Of a stretch of DNA of 64,000 bases, positions 41,475 to 51,592 are shown one piece after another; the first letter of the stretch is position 1, and every line of letters starts with the position of its first letter. The notes under the pieces were generated by a model. That model was not told where the DNA came from. It ran no database searches and saw only the letters and a program-made list of their open reading frames with translations. This stretch comes from Sphingobacteriales bacterium (lineage in GTDB: Bacteria; Bacteroidota; Bacteroidia; Sphingobacteriales; Sphingobacteriaceae), in NCBI GenBank assembly GCA_028288165.1, contig JAQBOG010000035.1, positions 1-64,000 on the forward strand, read 5' to 3'. Position numbers and translations under genes: made by a program.

Positions 41475-44108
41475 TTAAAGTAGAGCGACCAAGCTTGTCC
41501 AGCCTGTTTGATGACTCGCACCCAAGCCTTTGCCCGTATCGCCGTGAAAATATTCATGAAACAAAAGGTAGTCCTTAAAATGCTCATCGGTATTAAATTT
41601 TTCATTTCCTCCAAAAAAAGGTCTTTCGCCTTGTTCGTTTTTCAAAAAAATACTTTTAACTCGCATGCTTAATGATCCTGCAATTTCTGAAAGCGTACAA
41701 TAAGTGCCAGAATTCACCGGGTATTCTATTTTAAAATCATCCGAATAGTATTCATGAAAAATATAAAGCGACTTGATCAGTAAAAAATTAATCGGCATCC
41801 AAATCGGCCCACGCCAATTACTGTTGCCTCCAAACATGCCACTATCACTTTCGGCCGGCGAATAACGCACAGAATAATCTGCTCCGTTCAATTTGTATTG
41901 AAAGGGCTTTTGATCATAAATTTTTGAAACAGACCTAATTCCGTATGGCGATAAAAATTCGTTTTCATCGAGCATCCTTTTCAACAATAATTTCATCCTA
42001 TGACCTCGTAATAGCGAAAACAGATGTTGTTCATCACCTCCTTTATCTGCCCAATGACTTACCAAATTCACTAAATCAGGTCGTTGAACCATGAATTCTT
42101 CTAAATGGTTTTGCAGTTTAGTTAAGCTTTTCCAGGTTTGATCATTGAATACAAACACGGCAAACATCGGGATCAAGCCAATCAGTGTTCGCAACTTTAA
42201 CCGGTTCCATTCGCCGTTTGGCTTCCGTAATAAATCGTAATAAAATCCATCCTCATCATCCCATAAACCAAAAGAATTATCACCCATTTGAGCCATTGAA
42301 CCGGCTATGTATAGAAAATGATCAGCAAACTTAATCGCCATATTTTCATACACCGGATTTTGTAAAGCCAGCTCCATGCTAATCTGCATCATATTCAGCG
42401 AATACATAGCCATCCAGCTCGTACCATCCGCCTGCTCCAAAAAACCACCACCCGGAACAGCTGCACTTCGGTTGAAAATGCCAATATTATCTAATCCCAA
42501 AAAGCCACCTTCAAAAATATTATTGCCTTCGCTATCTTTTCGGTTAACCCACCACGTGAAATTTAGGAGCAATTTCTGGAAAACCTCTTCCATAAAAATG
42601 AGATCACCTTGTCCCTTATTTTTTTTCTCCGCCTGGTAAACAAGCCAGGTTGCCAAGGCATGTACTGGCGGATTTACATCGTTAAAATCCCATTCGTATG
42701 CTGGCAGCTGACCATTTGGATGTATATAATCTGTCCCTACCAACAAACGCAACTGGTTTTTGGCAAAATCAGGATCAATTTCAGAAAACGAAATGCAATG
42801 AAAAGCTAGGTCCCAGGCCGCAAACCATGGATATTCCCATTTATCGGGCATGGAAATAATATGATTAGCAATGAAATGTTTCCAGGTATGGTTACGCCCT
42901 TTTAAACGTTGCTCGGGCGGAGTGTGACCGTTATCTCCTTTAAGCCAGGTATTAACATGGTATGCATAAAATTGCTTGCTCCAAAGTAAACCTGCATAGG
43001 CCTGCCTTTTAACTAATTTCTCATCTTCATTTTGGGTTAATATAATCGCATCGTAAAACTCATTGGCTTCTTTTATCTGCTTGTTGAAAATACTGTCAAA
43101 TTGTTTAAAAGGCGCTTTTTGAACGGCTTTACACAATCGTAAACGTAAAGTAATGGATGAATTTCCAGCAACTGTTTTTGAATACCAGACGGCGGCCTTA
43201 GTCCCTTCTTTTAAGGAGTTTACAGCAGACAAATTGTTATGTACCACTCGCTCATTAATGCCATCTTTAACAAACTCTGATTCATTTGCATAAGAATACA
43301 GCCGCTGGTTATTACTGATGTTGTTGGTAAATAGGGCTTCGGGGTCGTCTTCATAATAGCAATAATATTCACCTAATATTGCCGATGTTAGTAACAAGGT
43401 AGAGTTATCAATTTGAGAAATTAAGGGTTTTTCGATATTCTGATCTACCATATCCCGGAACCAGAAGTTGGGCAGTACATGAATTGGCGCATCTTCATTC
43501 GCCCGATTATGAATCGTATATTGAATCAGGATATCTTCTTCGTCATTTTTCACATATTCCGTGAACACATCAAAATATCGGTTTTCATCAAAAATACCAG
43601 TGTCAATTAGTTCATACTCCGCTTCGTTTTTACCTCTTGATTTGTTTTGTTTTAAAAGCTTTTCGTACGGATATTCTGCCTGCGGATACTTATACAGCAT
43701 TTTCAAATAGCTATGGGTTGGAGTAGAATCAAGATAATAATAAAGTTCCTTCACATCCTCTCCATGGTTACCTTCATTATTTGTTAAACCGAAAAGTCGT
43801 TCTTTCAAAATCGGATCTTTCCCGTTCCATAACGCAAGTGCCACGCACAGTGTTTGTTTATCGTCACTAATGCCAGCTAATCCTTCTTCACCCCATCGGT
43901 ATGCTTTACTTCTGGCCATGTCATGGGTTATAAAGTTCCATGAATCGCCACTTGGGCTATAATCTTCACGAACCGTTCCCCATTGGCGTTCTGAGAGATA
44001 GGGTCCCCATTTTAACCAAGTCTTTTTTCCAGAATAATGTTCACTTAAACGGATTTGTTCGGCTTTCATAGATATGATTGTAGATATGTAAGAGCGTTCA
44101 ATACCCAA
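41475..44108 (-). CDS. GH63-like glucosidase (MGH1-like)
   Basis: This 877-residue protein has no signal peptide and is probably cytoplasmic. It begins with LSEHYSGKKTWLKWGPYLSERQWGTVREDYS, typical of bacterial GH63-like proteins, and carries an (alpha/alpha)6 barrel with WEYPWFAAWDLAFH, GQLPAYEWDFNDVNPPVHA and NSNWRGPIWMPINFLL. The acids in AWDLAFH and EWDFNDV are likely catalytic. Known relatives hydrolyse alpha-glucosides, mannosylglycerate or glucosylglycerate, so a compatible-solute substrate is possible. It lies 72 bp after the MFS gene in the same operon. Confidence 0.88.
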   Translation of the reverse strand: MGIERSYISTIISMKAEQIRLSEHYSGKKTWLKWGPYLSERQWGTVREDYSPSGDSWNFITHDMARSKAYRWGEEGLAGISDDKQTLCVALALWNGKDPILKERLFGLTNNEGNHGEDVKELYYYLDSTPTHSYLKMLYKYPQAEYPYEKLLKQNKSRGKNEAEYELIDTGIFDENRYFDVFTEYVKNDEEDILIQYTIHNRANEDAPIHVLPNFWFRDMVDQNIEKPLISQIDNSTLLLTSAILGEYYCYYEDDPEALFTNNISNNQRLYSYANESEFVKDGINERVVHNNLSAVNSLKEGTKAAVWYSKTVAGNSSITLRLRLCKAVQKAPFKQFDSIFNKQIKEANEFYDAIILTQNEDEKLVKRQAYAGLLWSKQFYAYHVNTWLKGDNGHTPPEQRLKGRNHTWKHFIANHIISMPDKWEYPWFAAWDLAFHCISFSEIDPDFAKNQLRLLVGTDYIHPNGQLPAYEWDFNDVNPPVHALATWLVYQAEKKNKGQGDLIFMEEVFQKLLLNFTWWVNRKDSEGNNIFEGGFLGLDNIGIFNRSAAVPGGGFLEQADGTSWMAMYSLNMMQISMELALQNPVYENMAIKFADHFLYIAGSMAQMGDNSFGLWDDEDGFYYDLLRKPNGEWNRLKLRTLIGLIPMFAVFVFNDQTWKSLTKLQNHLEEFMVQRPDLVNLVSHWADKGGDEQHLFSLLRGHRMKLLLKRMLDENEFLSPYGIRSVSKIYDQKPFQYKLNGADYSVRYSPAESDSGMFGGNSNWRGPIWMPINFLLIKSLYIFHEYYSDDFKIEYPVNSGTYCTLSEIAGSLSMRVKSIFLKNEQGERPFFGGNEKFNTDEHFKDYLLFHEYFHGDTGKGLGASHQTGWTSLVALL

Positions 44109-44180
44109 AAAGTTTGAATGCTTAGTATTCTATTGTGTTCAAGAAGGCTTGAGTCATTAAATTAAACAGTGCTTTTAAAA

Positions 44181-45431
44181 TTACACTTCGATAAAATCCA
44201 GTTCTTTACCGTACGTTTCTTCCATTTTACTTGCACATAGTATGGCAACAGCAAACAAAACAGCTCCGGTAACCCAAGCACCAGTTAGGTAATTATGGAA
44301 GAAATTACGGGAAGCCTGAAATAACAAAATGATTAACGGCAAGCTTCCCCGAACCATATTCGGAATACTAATTGCCGCTGTTGCCCGCAAATTTGTCCCG
44401 AATTGTTCGGCACTCATGGTGATGTAAACCACACTGAAACCGGTTCCGTAACCTAAACCAGCACAAATTATATAGAAGATAGTTTCATTTCCGGATTGTA
44501 AGAAGAACCAAAAAAGAAACAAAATGGTAATGCCGTAAAACGTAAACAACGACTTTTTACGGCTTTTAAGTTTATGGCTGAGTAAACCAACAGATAAATC
44601 ACCAAAAGCAATGGCCAAATACAATACCATCACCGCTTTACCAGGATCGATAGTTGGAATGCCTAATTCAATACCAAACTTATCTGCAAAAGTGATTAAA
44701 ACACCAATAATGTACCAAGCAGGTAAGCCGATTAAAATACAGCGCATGTACCGTATAAACCGATCTTTATTTGTGAAAAACATCAGAAAGTTTCCACGCT
44801 GAGCCGAGCTTGTTTTTTGCTCCGAATACAGCTGACTTTCCTTAACTGAAACCCGTAAAGCAAGCAAAACTAGACCTAATCCGCCGCCGATGTAATAACA
44901 AGTTCGCCAATCGAATAGTTCTTTCATGAAAAATGCAGTCACCGCTCCTAAAATTCCGAAAGATGCAATCATGGCAGCGGCTACTCCTCGTTTTTCTTTC
45001 GGTAAAAGTTCCATCACCAATGTTACTCCAGCACCCAATTCTCCCGCTAAGCCAACGCCTGCAATAAAACGAAGTATCATATACTGATTGATGTTTGTAA
45101 CCATCCCATTCAAAATATTGGCAATAGAATATACCAGGATGGAGCCGAAAAGAACCTTTAAACGACCTTTTTTATCTCCAACAACTCCCCATATAATGCC
45201 GCCAACCAGTAAGCCGATCATTTGAATACTGATGATCGTTTCTCCTTTTGTAAAAAGCTCTGCTGGTGACAATCCAAGGTCTAGCAAACTGGGTTTCCTA
45301 ATTATGGCAAACAGGAGCAGATCATACACGTCCACAAAGAAACCAAGGGCACTAATAATTACGGCAAGTTGAAACAGACTTTGATTTTTAGGAGTCATCT
45401 GGCGAATATAATGGGCATAATAGCGCTGCAA
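44181..45431 (-). CDS. MFS transporter
   Basis: The 416-residue protein has 12 predicted helices. GDKKGRLKVLFGS between helices 2 and 3 and RFIAGVGLAGELGAGVTLVMELLPKEKRG between 4 and 5 are the sugar/metabolite-proton symporter signatures. A second in-frame Met at codon 12 (MTPKNQSLF) is an equally good start. It heads the operon with the GH63-like glucosidase and SDR, so it should import their substrate. Confidence 0.88.
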   Translation of the reverse strand: MQRYYAHYIRQMTPKNQSLFQLAVIISALGFFVDVYDLLLFAIIRKPSLLDLGLSPAELFTKGETIISIQMIGLLVGGIIWGVVGDKKGRLKVLFGSILVYSIANILNGMVTNINQYMILRFIAGVGLAGELGAGVTLVMELLPKEKRGVAAAMIASFGILGAVTAFFMKELFDWRTCYYIGGGLGLVLLALRVSVKESQLYSEQKTSSAQRGNFLMFFTNKDRFIRYMRCILIGLPAWYIIGVLITFADKFGIELGIPTIDPGKAVMVLYLAIAFGDLSVGLLSHKLKSRKKSLFTFYGITILFLFWFFLQSGNETIFYIICAGLGYGTGFSVVYITMSAEQFGTNLRATAAISIPNMVRGSLPLIILLFQASRNFFHNYLTGAWVTGAVLFAVAILCASKMEETYGKELDFIEV

Positions 45432-45879
45432 TTATAAGTAAATGCGGATGTAATTTTCAATTTACCGCTAAAGCTTTTGAAGGAATCTGGTTGTTACATT
45501 TAATTCCTTTTTGCAAAACGTGTGCGGAGGTTTCTTCGGTCTTCCAGTTTGATATTTAAGCTTCACTTAAAAGCGGAAGATTTACTTATATCTTGTGGTA
45601 TTGATCAATTAACTTGCTAGGCTTTGCGTCAGGGATTGAAGTGAAAATCCTTTTTGCCCTCTTTCTTCGGGCAAAAAGATTGCAACGGAAAGCCCGCCCG
45701 GACGCCCAAAAACTTCTTTATTTAATCTTCCAGTCGAAGTTGTGGAGTAGCTAATTTCTAAGATACGCTTTAACAACGCGGAGTTATAAAATGATAGATC
45801 TCGATAATATTAAGGATTGAATTTGTACACCATTTATGTACTATAAATCATCCTTCGCTATAATGAAACCAATTTACAT
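45432..45879 (-). repeat. Intergenic region with family E element copy 2 (about 45611-45710)
   Basis: On the - strand the element reads GGGCGTCCGGGCGGGCTTT.CGTTGCAATC, a stem CTTTTTGCCC / GGGCAAAAAG (45650-45659 with 45669-45678, perfect 10 bp), then GGATTTTCACTTCAATCCCT and GCAAAGCCTAGCAAGTT. The rest of the gap has no gene. Confidence 0.6.
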
Positions 45880-48800
45880 CTAATTAGCAACCACCTTACC
45901 CTTATCATTCTTCGAACGATGCAACAACCGTATCCCGGTAGGTAATACAATTAACAATAGCGGTAAAGCCACCAAAAAGCCACCAATAACGGCGATTGCT
46001 AAAGGTTGATGTAGTTGCGCACCTGCACCAATGCCCAGAGCCAGAGGTAACAACGCGATGATGGCACCTAACGCAGTCATTAGTTTAGGTCGTAACCGGG
46101 TAGAAATAGAAAATATAATGGCTTCATCTACACTTTTTTCATGGAGTGATTCTTTAAACTGTAAATAGGTGAAAATTGCATTTTCGCCTATTATTCCCAC
46201 AATCATAATTAAGCCCGTATAGCTGCCAACATTCAAAGGTGTGTTGGTTAAAAACAGACCCAAATAACTGCCAGAAATACCGAGAACGGCTATTACAAGA
46301 ATTAAAAAAGCAATTTTAAACTCCTTAAAGAGGAAAAGGATCACCCCGAAAACTAATAAACTTGAAGCAATTAATATCATCAATAACTCTTTAAAAGACT
46401 GCTGTTGCTCGGCATATTCGCCACCGTATTCAATGTGATAGCCCGGAGGAAGATGGATTTTAGCAGAAATCTTTGCCTGGATATCTTTAATAACACTTCC
46501 TAAATCTCTGTTTTCAAGTCTTGACGTAATTACTCCCATTGATTGAAGGTTTTCCCTGTTTATCTCCGCATCACCAGCTTTAATGGAAACACTAGCCAGC
46601 TGAGTGATTGGCATCCGCCGGCTGTCTGGAAGGAAGATTTGCAACTGGGAAATATTGCTCATTCCGAAATTACGACTATCAGGATATATAATTCTTATGG
46701 GTGATAACTGCTCCTTTTCAAATATTTCGCCAGCCGGTGCTCCCTGAAGTGCTATTTGAAATTGGTTTTGTAAATCTGTTGGACTCAAACCATATTGAGC
46801 CAATTTTGCATAATCAGGTCGTATGGTAAGGGAAGGGCCGGCAATAACGATACCGTCGAACACATCGGCAGTACCGGGAATGGTAGAAATTTCTTCAGAA
46901 ACTTGTCTTGATAATTGCTGAAGTATTTTTTGATCATCACCAAAAATTTTAATTTCCACAGGCTCCACCGAACTCATTAAATCGCCTAACATGTCGGTTA
47001 TTACCTGGCCAAAATCAATGGTTAGGGCAGGTTGTGTCGATTCAATTTTTTGCCTGATTTCGCTAATCACCTCATCCGTAGTTCGGTTTCTATCTTTTTT
47101 TAGTTGAATCAGATAATCACCACTATTTGGTTCGGTAATGAAAAATCCCATCTGTGTGCCTGTGCGCCTTGAATAAGCTTCCACTTCTGGAACTTTTACA
47201 ATAATTTTTTCTGCTTGCCGAAGCAACCTATCGGTTTCCTCGAGTGATGTTCCCGGAGGCGAATTATAATCTAGTACAATACTACCTTCATCCATTTCAG
47301 GTAAAAAGCCAGTTTGCAGTGCGGGTAAAATCAAGACAATCGCTACTATCAAACCAACTACGGCCACTATGCTAATCCAGGGACGCAAAATAAAAAATGA
47401 TACCCAGCGCTGATTTTTTACTTCATGTACTTTTTTAGCTTTGGGTTTATTCGGGTCTTTAACACCCTCTTTTGTTAACAGCAAATAGATTACGGGCAAG
47501 CCTATCCAGGTTACAAAAAACGAGCAAACAAGGGTAATGATCATGGTATCGGTCATTACTTTGAAATAAGCTCCGGCAACACCGGTCATTAACGCAAACG
47601 GAATAAATATCACGATGGTACTGATAGATGAACCCAGCATGGCAGGGAACAAATAACTAATGGCTTTTTGCAGTAAATTTTTGGTGGGTTCTTCCGGATG
47701 TTCTTCGTGGGTACGATGAATTTGTTCAACTACTACAATGGCATCGTCAATAATTAAACCGATGGCCGCTGCAATGGCACCCAGCGTCATGATGTTAAAG
47801 GTGTAATCTAGAATATATAAAATAATTAGTGTAAGGGCTAAAGTAATAGGGATGGTAATTAAAATGGTAGCACTTGCTTTAAGAGAACGCAGAAAAATGA
47901 TAGCCACCACGATGGCAAGGGCTAAGCCAATCCATAAACTATCAGTCACGCTTTTTACCGATTCATTTACAAAATCGGCCTGCACATAATACGGTTTAAT
48001 GAATACTCCGGGTGGAAGAATTTTTTTAAGCTGTGTCACCTTTTCGCTCATCGCAGCCGATAAATTTACCAGGTTGGCGTTGGGCTGTTTAACTATGGCA
48101 ATGAGTATCCCGTCTTTTCCGTTGGCATTTATTTTAGTGTATTCAACGCCTTCTTTAATTTTGATATCTGCAATATCTTTCAACTGAACAATTCGTTTGC
48201 CCCGGTTGGTAATAATTAGGTTTTCCAGATCCTCTTTGTTGGTAATAGAGGCATCGGTAACTGTTAAATAGAGAAATTTATAGTCAGATAAATATCCGTT
48301 TGAACTGATAAAATTAGTGTTGTTTAAGGTCTGGGTAATTAAATAGGGTGTAACAGAAAGTGAACTCATTTTCTGACTGTTTAGCTCTAGCCAGTATTCT
48401 TTTGTTTTACCTCCAATTATCCGAATTTCCGAAACCCCATCCACTTGCGAAAGAAATGGCTTTATCGTGTAAGTAGCCAGTTGCTTAAGTTCAATTGGAG
48501 ATTTTATGTGACTTTCCAGCGAATATCCACTAACGGGTAAGATAGAAGGATTCATTTTTTCTACCGTGATCTCTACGTCGGCAGGTAATGTATTTCTAAG
48601 CTGACTAATTTTACTTTCTATTCGTTGCTGACTGATGTCGATATCCGATTTCCAATCCATAAAGGCAGATATTTCACAACTACCTCTGCTGGTGGTACTC
48701 CGAATAAGTTTTAAATCGGGAACTTGTTTGATGGCATTTTCTAGCGGACGAGTAACCGTTACCATCATTTTATTAACAGGTTGCAACCCGGCGTCGGCAA

Positions 48801-48936
48801 TTACCTTAATTTTCGGAAAGGTAATTTCTGGAAACAGCGAGGTTTGCATTTGTCGGTAAGCAAATAAACCACCTATTAATATCAAAAATAAAACCACAGT
48901 AAGTGGGTTTCTGTAAGAGATAAAGAAGTTTTTCAT
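45880..48936 (-). CDS. RND efflux permease
   Basis: The 1018-residue inner-membrane protein has a first helix at 10-28, a large periplasmic loop, helices from about 330 to 480 with GLIIDDAIVVVEQIH (the proton-relay Asp pair in helix 4), a second loop and five or six terminal helices. It lacks the longer metal-site loop I would expect of CusA; the pattern is between HAE1 and CusA/CzcA types, so the substrate is open. It is the last gene of a TolC-adaptor-permease operon (3 bp from the adaptor). Confidence 0.95.
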   Translation of the reverse strand: MKNFFISYRNPLTVVLFLILIGGLFAYRQMQTSLFPEITFPKIKVIADAGLQPVNKMMVTVTRPLENAIKQVPDLKLIRSTTSRGSCEISAFMDWKSDIDISQQRIESKISQLRNTLPADVEITVEKMNPSILPVSGYSLESHIKSPIELKQLATYTIKPFLSQVDGVSEIRIIGGKTKEYWLELNSQKMSSLSVTPYLITQTLNNTNFISSNGYLSDYKFLYLTVTDASITNKEDLENLIITNRGKRIVQLKDIADIKIKEGVEYTKINANGKDGILIAIVKQPNANLVNLSAAMSEKVTQLKKILPPGVFIKPYYVQADFVNESVKSVTDSLWIGLALAIVVAIIFLRSLKASATILITIPITLALTLIILYILDYTFNIMTLGAIAAAIGLIIDDAIVVVEQIHRTHEEHPEEPTKNLLQKAISYLFPAMLGSSISTIVIFIPFALMTGVAGAYFKVMTDTMIITLVCSFFVTWIGLPVIYLLLTKEGVKDPNKPKAKKVHEVKNQRWVSFFILRPWISIVAVVGLIVAIVLILPALQTGFLPEMDEGSIVLDYNSPPGTSLEETDRLLRQAEKIIVKVPEVEAYSRRTGTQMGFFITEPNSGDYLIQLKKDRNRTTDEVISEIRQKIESTQPALTIDFGQVITDMLGDLMSSVEPVEIKIFGDDQKILQQLSRQVSEEISTIPGTADVFDGIVIAGPSLTIRPDYAKLAQYGLSPTDLQNQFQIALQGAPAGEIFEKEQLSPIRIIYPDSRNFGMSNISQLQIFLPDSRRMPITQLASVSIKAGDAEINRENLQSMGVITSRLENRDLGSVIKDIQAKISAKIHLPPGYHIEYGGEYAEQQQSFKELLMILIASSLLVFGVILFLFKEFKIAFLILVIAVLGISGSYLGLFLTNTPLNVGSYTGLIMIVGIIGENAIFTYLQFKESLHEKSVDEAIIFSISTRLRPKLMTALGAIIALLPLALGIGAGAQLHQPLAIAVIGGFLVALPLLLIVLPTGIRLLHRSKNDKGKVVAN

Positions 48937-48939
48937 CCG

Positions 48940-49860
48940 CTATTTATGTAGGATTTTAACTTTTGCAGTATCTGAAAGGCCGTAATTTCCTGTTAATAGT
49001 ATTCGGTCCGTCACACTGAATGAAGGCTCGGTAATTTCTATCATACCTTGCGTTTCCATACCTTTTTTAACCGGAACTTTAACAGCTATGGTATCATTAA
49101 GTAGCTTCATAATCCAAAATTCATCCTGCGTTTCATTGGTTAAAACTGCTTCTTTTGGCAGTGATGTAGCGTGTTGGTGGGAGTTTTTTAACACTCTTAC
49201 TTTTGCTATCAAATTTTCAGGAATAGCATGTGCTGGCTTTACCTTAATGATTAATCGTTCGGTTTGCGAAACCGAATCTACACTTGGCAAAGCCGATGAT
49301 ATGGTTCCCGCAAAATGCTCACCATCAGGTAATGTGAGTTGTACTGTTGATTGATTATGAATAGTTCGGCTCAATTCATAAGGTACATCCAGCAGGAAAA
49401 CAAAACTGTTTGTATTACTGATTACCGCCAATTGCTCACCTTCTTGCACATAATCGCCTTTTTGATGGTTTACCTCACTTATAAATCCGCTTGTGCTGGC
49501 CTTTACTACTGTAATTCCCGTAAATTTGAAGCTTGGGTCAAGGCTGTTGATCGAATTGCCAATTGCCCTAGCCTCTTTGGTTATCAAAGTAAATAATACT
49601 TGTCCGGCGCTAACGTATTTCCCTTTTTGAGTGGCTTCTGTTCTGATATATCCGTTTACACTGGCTTTGACAACGTTTTTATCCATATAAGAAGATGTAG
49701 CGTTCAATTCAGTAAACTCGTTCAAGTCTTCGTTGCTCACCGTAGTAACCGTAACCGGAGTTTGAGGTTCTACTTCTGTTGCAGTTTCCTCATCCGGAGC
49801 AGCAGAATGACAGGCTGCGAAAAGTATCACAATGAATAATAACTTAGTTAACTGTTTCAT
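48940..49860 (-). CDS. RND periplasmic adaptor lipoprotein
   Basis: These 306 residues carry a lipoprotein signal with Cys at about 17 (LFAACHSAA). Next come a split biotinyl/lipoyl domain (VVKASVNGYIRTEATQKGKYVSAGQVLF and VVKASTSGFISEVNHQKGDYVQEGEQL), a beta-barrel (FAGTISSALPSVDSVSQTE) and a membrane-proximal part. The alpha-hairpin is very short (about 12 residues between the lipoyl halves), so docking to TolC may be direct through the lipoyl ring. Confidence 0.93.
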   Translation of the reverse strand: MKQLTKLLFIVILFAACHSAAPDEETATEVEPQTPVTVTTVSNEDLNEFTELNATSSYMDKNVVKASVNGYIRTEATQKGKYVSAGQVLFTLITKEARAIGNSINSLDPSFKFTGITVVKASTSGFISEVNHQKGDYVQEGEQLAVISNTNSFVFLLDVPYELSRTIHNQSTVQLTLPDGEHFAGTISSALPSVDSVSQTERLIIKVKPAHAIPENLIAKVRVLKNSHQHATSLPKEAVLTNETQDEFWIMKLLNDTIAVKVPVKKGMETQGMIEITEPSFSVTDRILLTGNYGLSDTAKVKILHK

Positions 49861-49941
49861 TAAAAATAGGTGAGTCGTGAGATTTTAGTTTTAAAATTAT
49901 GCGGATTTTCATATCTTTTTGTTCAATAATATTCCTGCCGG

Positions 49942-51198
49942 TTATTGTTGCCAGTAATTTAACTGGTTAATAAGTTCTAAACGAGCAATATTCGTTTGCC
50001 TGGATAAATTTTGCGCATCCAAATAATTGCGAATAGCGAGAATGAAATCAGCAATGGTTATATCTCCAGTTTGGAGCAATTTTCCATCTATCTTTATTAA
50101 GCTTTCTGTAAATCGAATTTGTTCATTTATCTTACTAAAAAGGCTCTCTTGCTGACTGAGCTGCTGCTTTAACAATACTTGCTGCTGGGTATATTGTTTA
50201 ATAAAGAAATCACGATAGTTCGTTCTTGTTCGATCAAGAATATCCAGTTTATTGTATTGTAGCTTTCGCTGATGACCATCATATATCGGTACCGAAACAG
50301 TAAACCCGGCACTAAATCCAATGTTTTTATAGGCTTGATCAATGAATGAGCTATTGTATCCCGCATCAGCATACACACCTATTTTTGGCTGGTAGTTCAA
50401 CTCAATTATTTTTCGGCTATTTTGGATCCGAAGGCTATCAATATGGTATTGTTTTAGAAACAAGCTTTGCTTTAGTGTTTGTGCTGAAGAAGGAATAAGC
50501 TTTGGCTCAACCAACTTAACAGAATCAGTACTAATTACACCTGATAAATAATTCAGAACGGCCAGATCATTTAATGCATTTATCTGGTTTTGCTTCATCT
50601 GTAACTCCTGTTGTTGCAGGGTAACTAAAAAGCTCAGATAATCTGTTTGCCTGTATACATTTTTTTGAGTCAGCTTTTTAAGAATAACTTCTTCTTCCTT
50701 TAATACACGATACATTTTTTGATCAAACTCACCCTGTTTCTGACTGGAATATGCTGTAATGTATTGTGTGATAATGTTTCTGCGGAGATCATTGACAGAT
50801 AATTTAACCGTGTTGTTTACAGAATCCGAAAGCAGTGAAAGCCCTAGGATTTCATTATTCATCCTCCTTTTGCCCAACAGCGACTGATTCACGGTAACTA
50901 AAGCACTAAAGGTTTTTCCGTTTGATAATGCTTCATCATATCCAAAACCACGTATAATGGGTGCGTATGTACCAGTTGAATTTAATCCAACTAAGGGCTT
51001 ATAATTTGCCAGCACAATTGCGCTATCCAGTTTATTAATAAGTATTTGATTATTAAGGTCTTTTAAGAGCGGGCTATTACTAGTGGCTACGTTTATGTAA
51101 TCATCAATAGTTTTTTCTTGCGAGGAAGCACGAAAGGAGAAGAAAAATAAACTGCTATTAATGAGCAGCAAAAAATATCGCTTAGTGAATTTAATCAT
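49942..51198 (-). CDS. TolC-family outer-membrane efflux protein
   Basis: At 418 residues it has a signal peptide (LLLINSSLFFFSFRASS) and the long alpha-helical repeats of outer-membrane efflux proteins, with IDDYINVATSNSPLLKDLNN at the start and GFTVSVPIYDGHQRKLQYNKLD in the second repeat. It is the first gene of the operon, 81 bp before the adaptor. Confidence 0.92.
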   Translation of the reverse strand: MIKFTKRYFLLLINSSLFFFSFRASSQEKTIDDYINVATSNSPLLKDLNNQILINKLDSAIVLANYKPLVGLNSTGTYAPIIRGFGYDEALSNGKTFSALVTVNQSLLGKRRMNNEILGLSLLSDSVNNTVKLSVNDLRRNIITQYITAYSSQKQGEFDQKMYRVLKEEEVILKKLTQKNVYRQTDYLSFLVTLQQQELQMKQNQINALNDLAVLNYLSGVISTDSVKLVEPKLIPSSAQTLKQSLFLKQYHIDSLRIQNSRKIIELNYQPKIGVYADAGYNSSFIDQAYKNIGFSAGFTVSVPIYDGHQRKLQYNKLDILDRTRTNYRDFFIKQYTQQQVLLKQQLSQQESLFSKINEQIRFTESLIKIDGKLLQTGDITIADFILAIRNYLDAQNLSRQTNIARLELINQLNYWQQ

Positions 51199-51273
51199 TT
51201 AGGGTTATAGCCTTTGTATTCATTTATTTAAAGATAAACATCAGCACGCTTTGCTGTTTAGTTTCAACTTATA

Positions 51274-51406
51274 GCCTGAATTCGATTGTTTCTTTGTAAA
51301 AAACATAGTTTTGGGCGTTCGGGCGGGCTTTTCGTTACAATCTTTTCGCCCGAAGAAAGAGGGCAAAAAGGATTTTCACTACAATCCCTAACGCAAAATC
51401 TAGCAA
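51274..51406 (+). repeat. Family E element, copy 3
   Basis: After CCTGAATTCGATTG come GGGCGTTCGGGCGGGCTTTT and CGTTACAATC, then stem CTTTTCGCCC (51342-51351) / GGGCAAAAAG (51361-51370) with one C:A mismatch, then GGATTTTCACTACAATCCCT, ACGCAAAATCTAGCAA. It fills most of the gap between the divergent TolC and PAP2 genes; 51407-51592 has nothing else that I recognise. Confidence 0.6.
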
Positions 51407-51592
51407 ATCTCATAAACTCCCGCAAATACAAGAATCCAAAATCAGATCAAACATTTGCTTTGTTGGCTTAGTCAATGTTAATACCAGTATCGCTATAATA
51501 ATTATAATTTATGCTTATAAACCAATTTAATAGGCAAGGTTATTGATTTAAAGAGAATTTACTGTTAACATTATAAAAACCTCACGTAATCT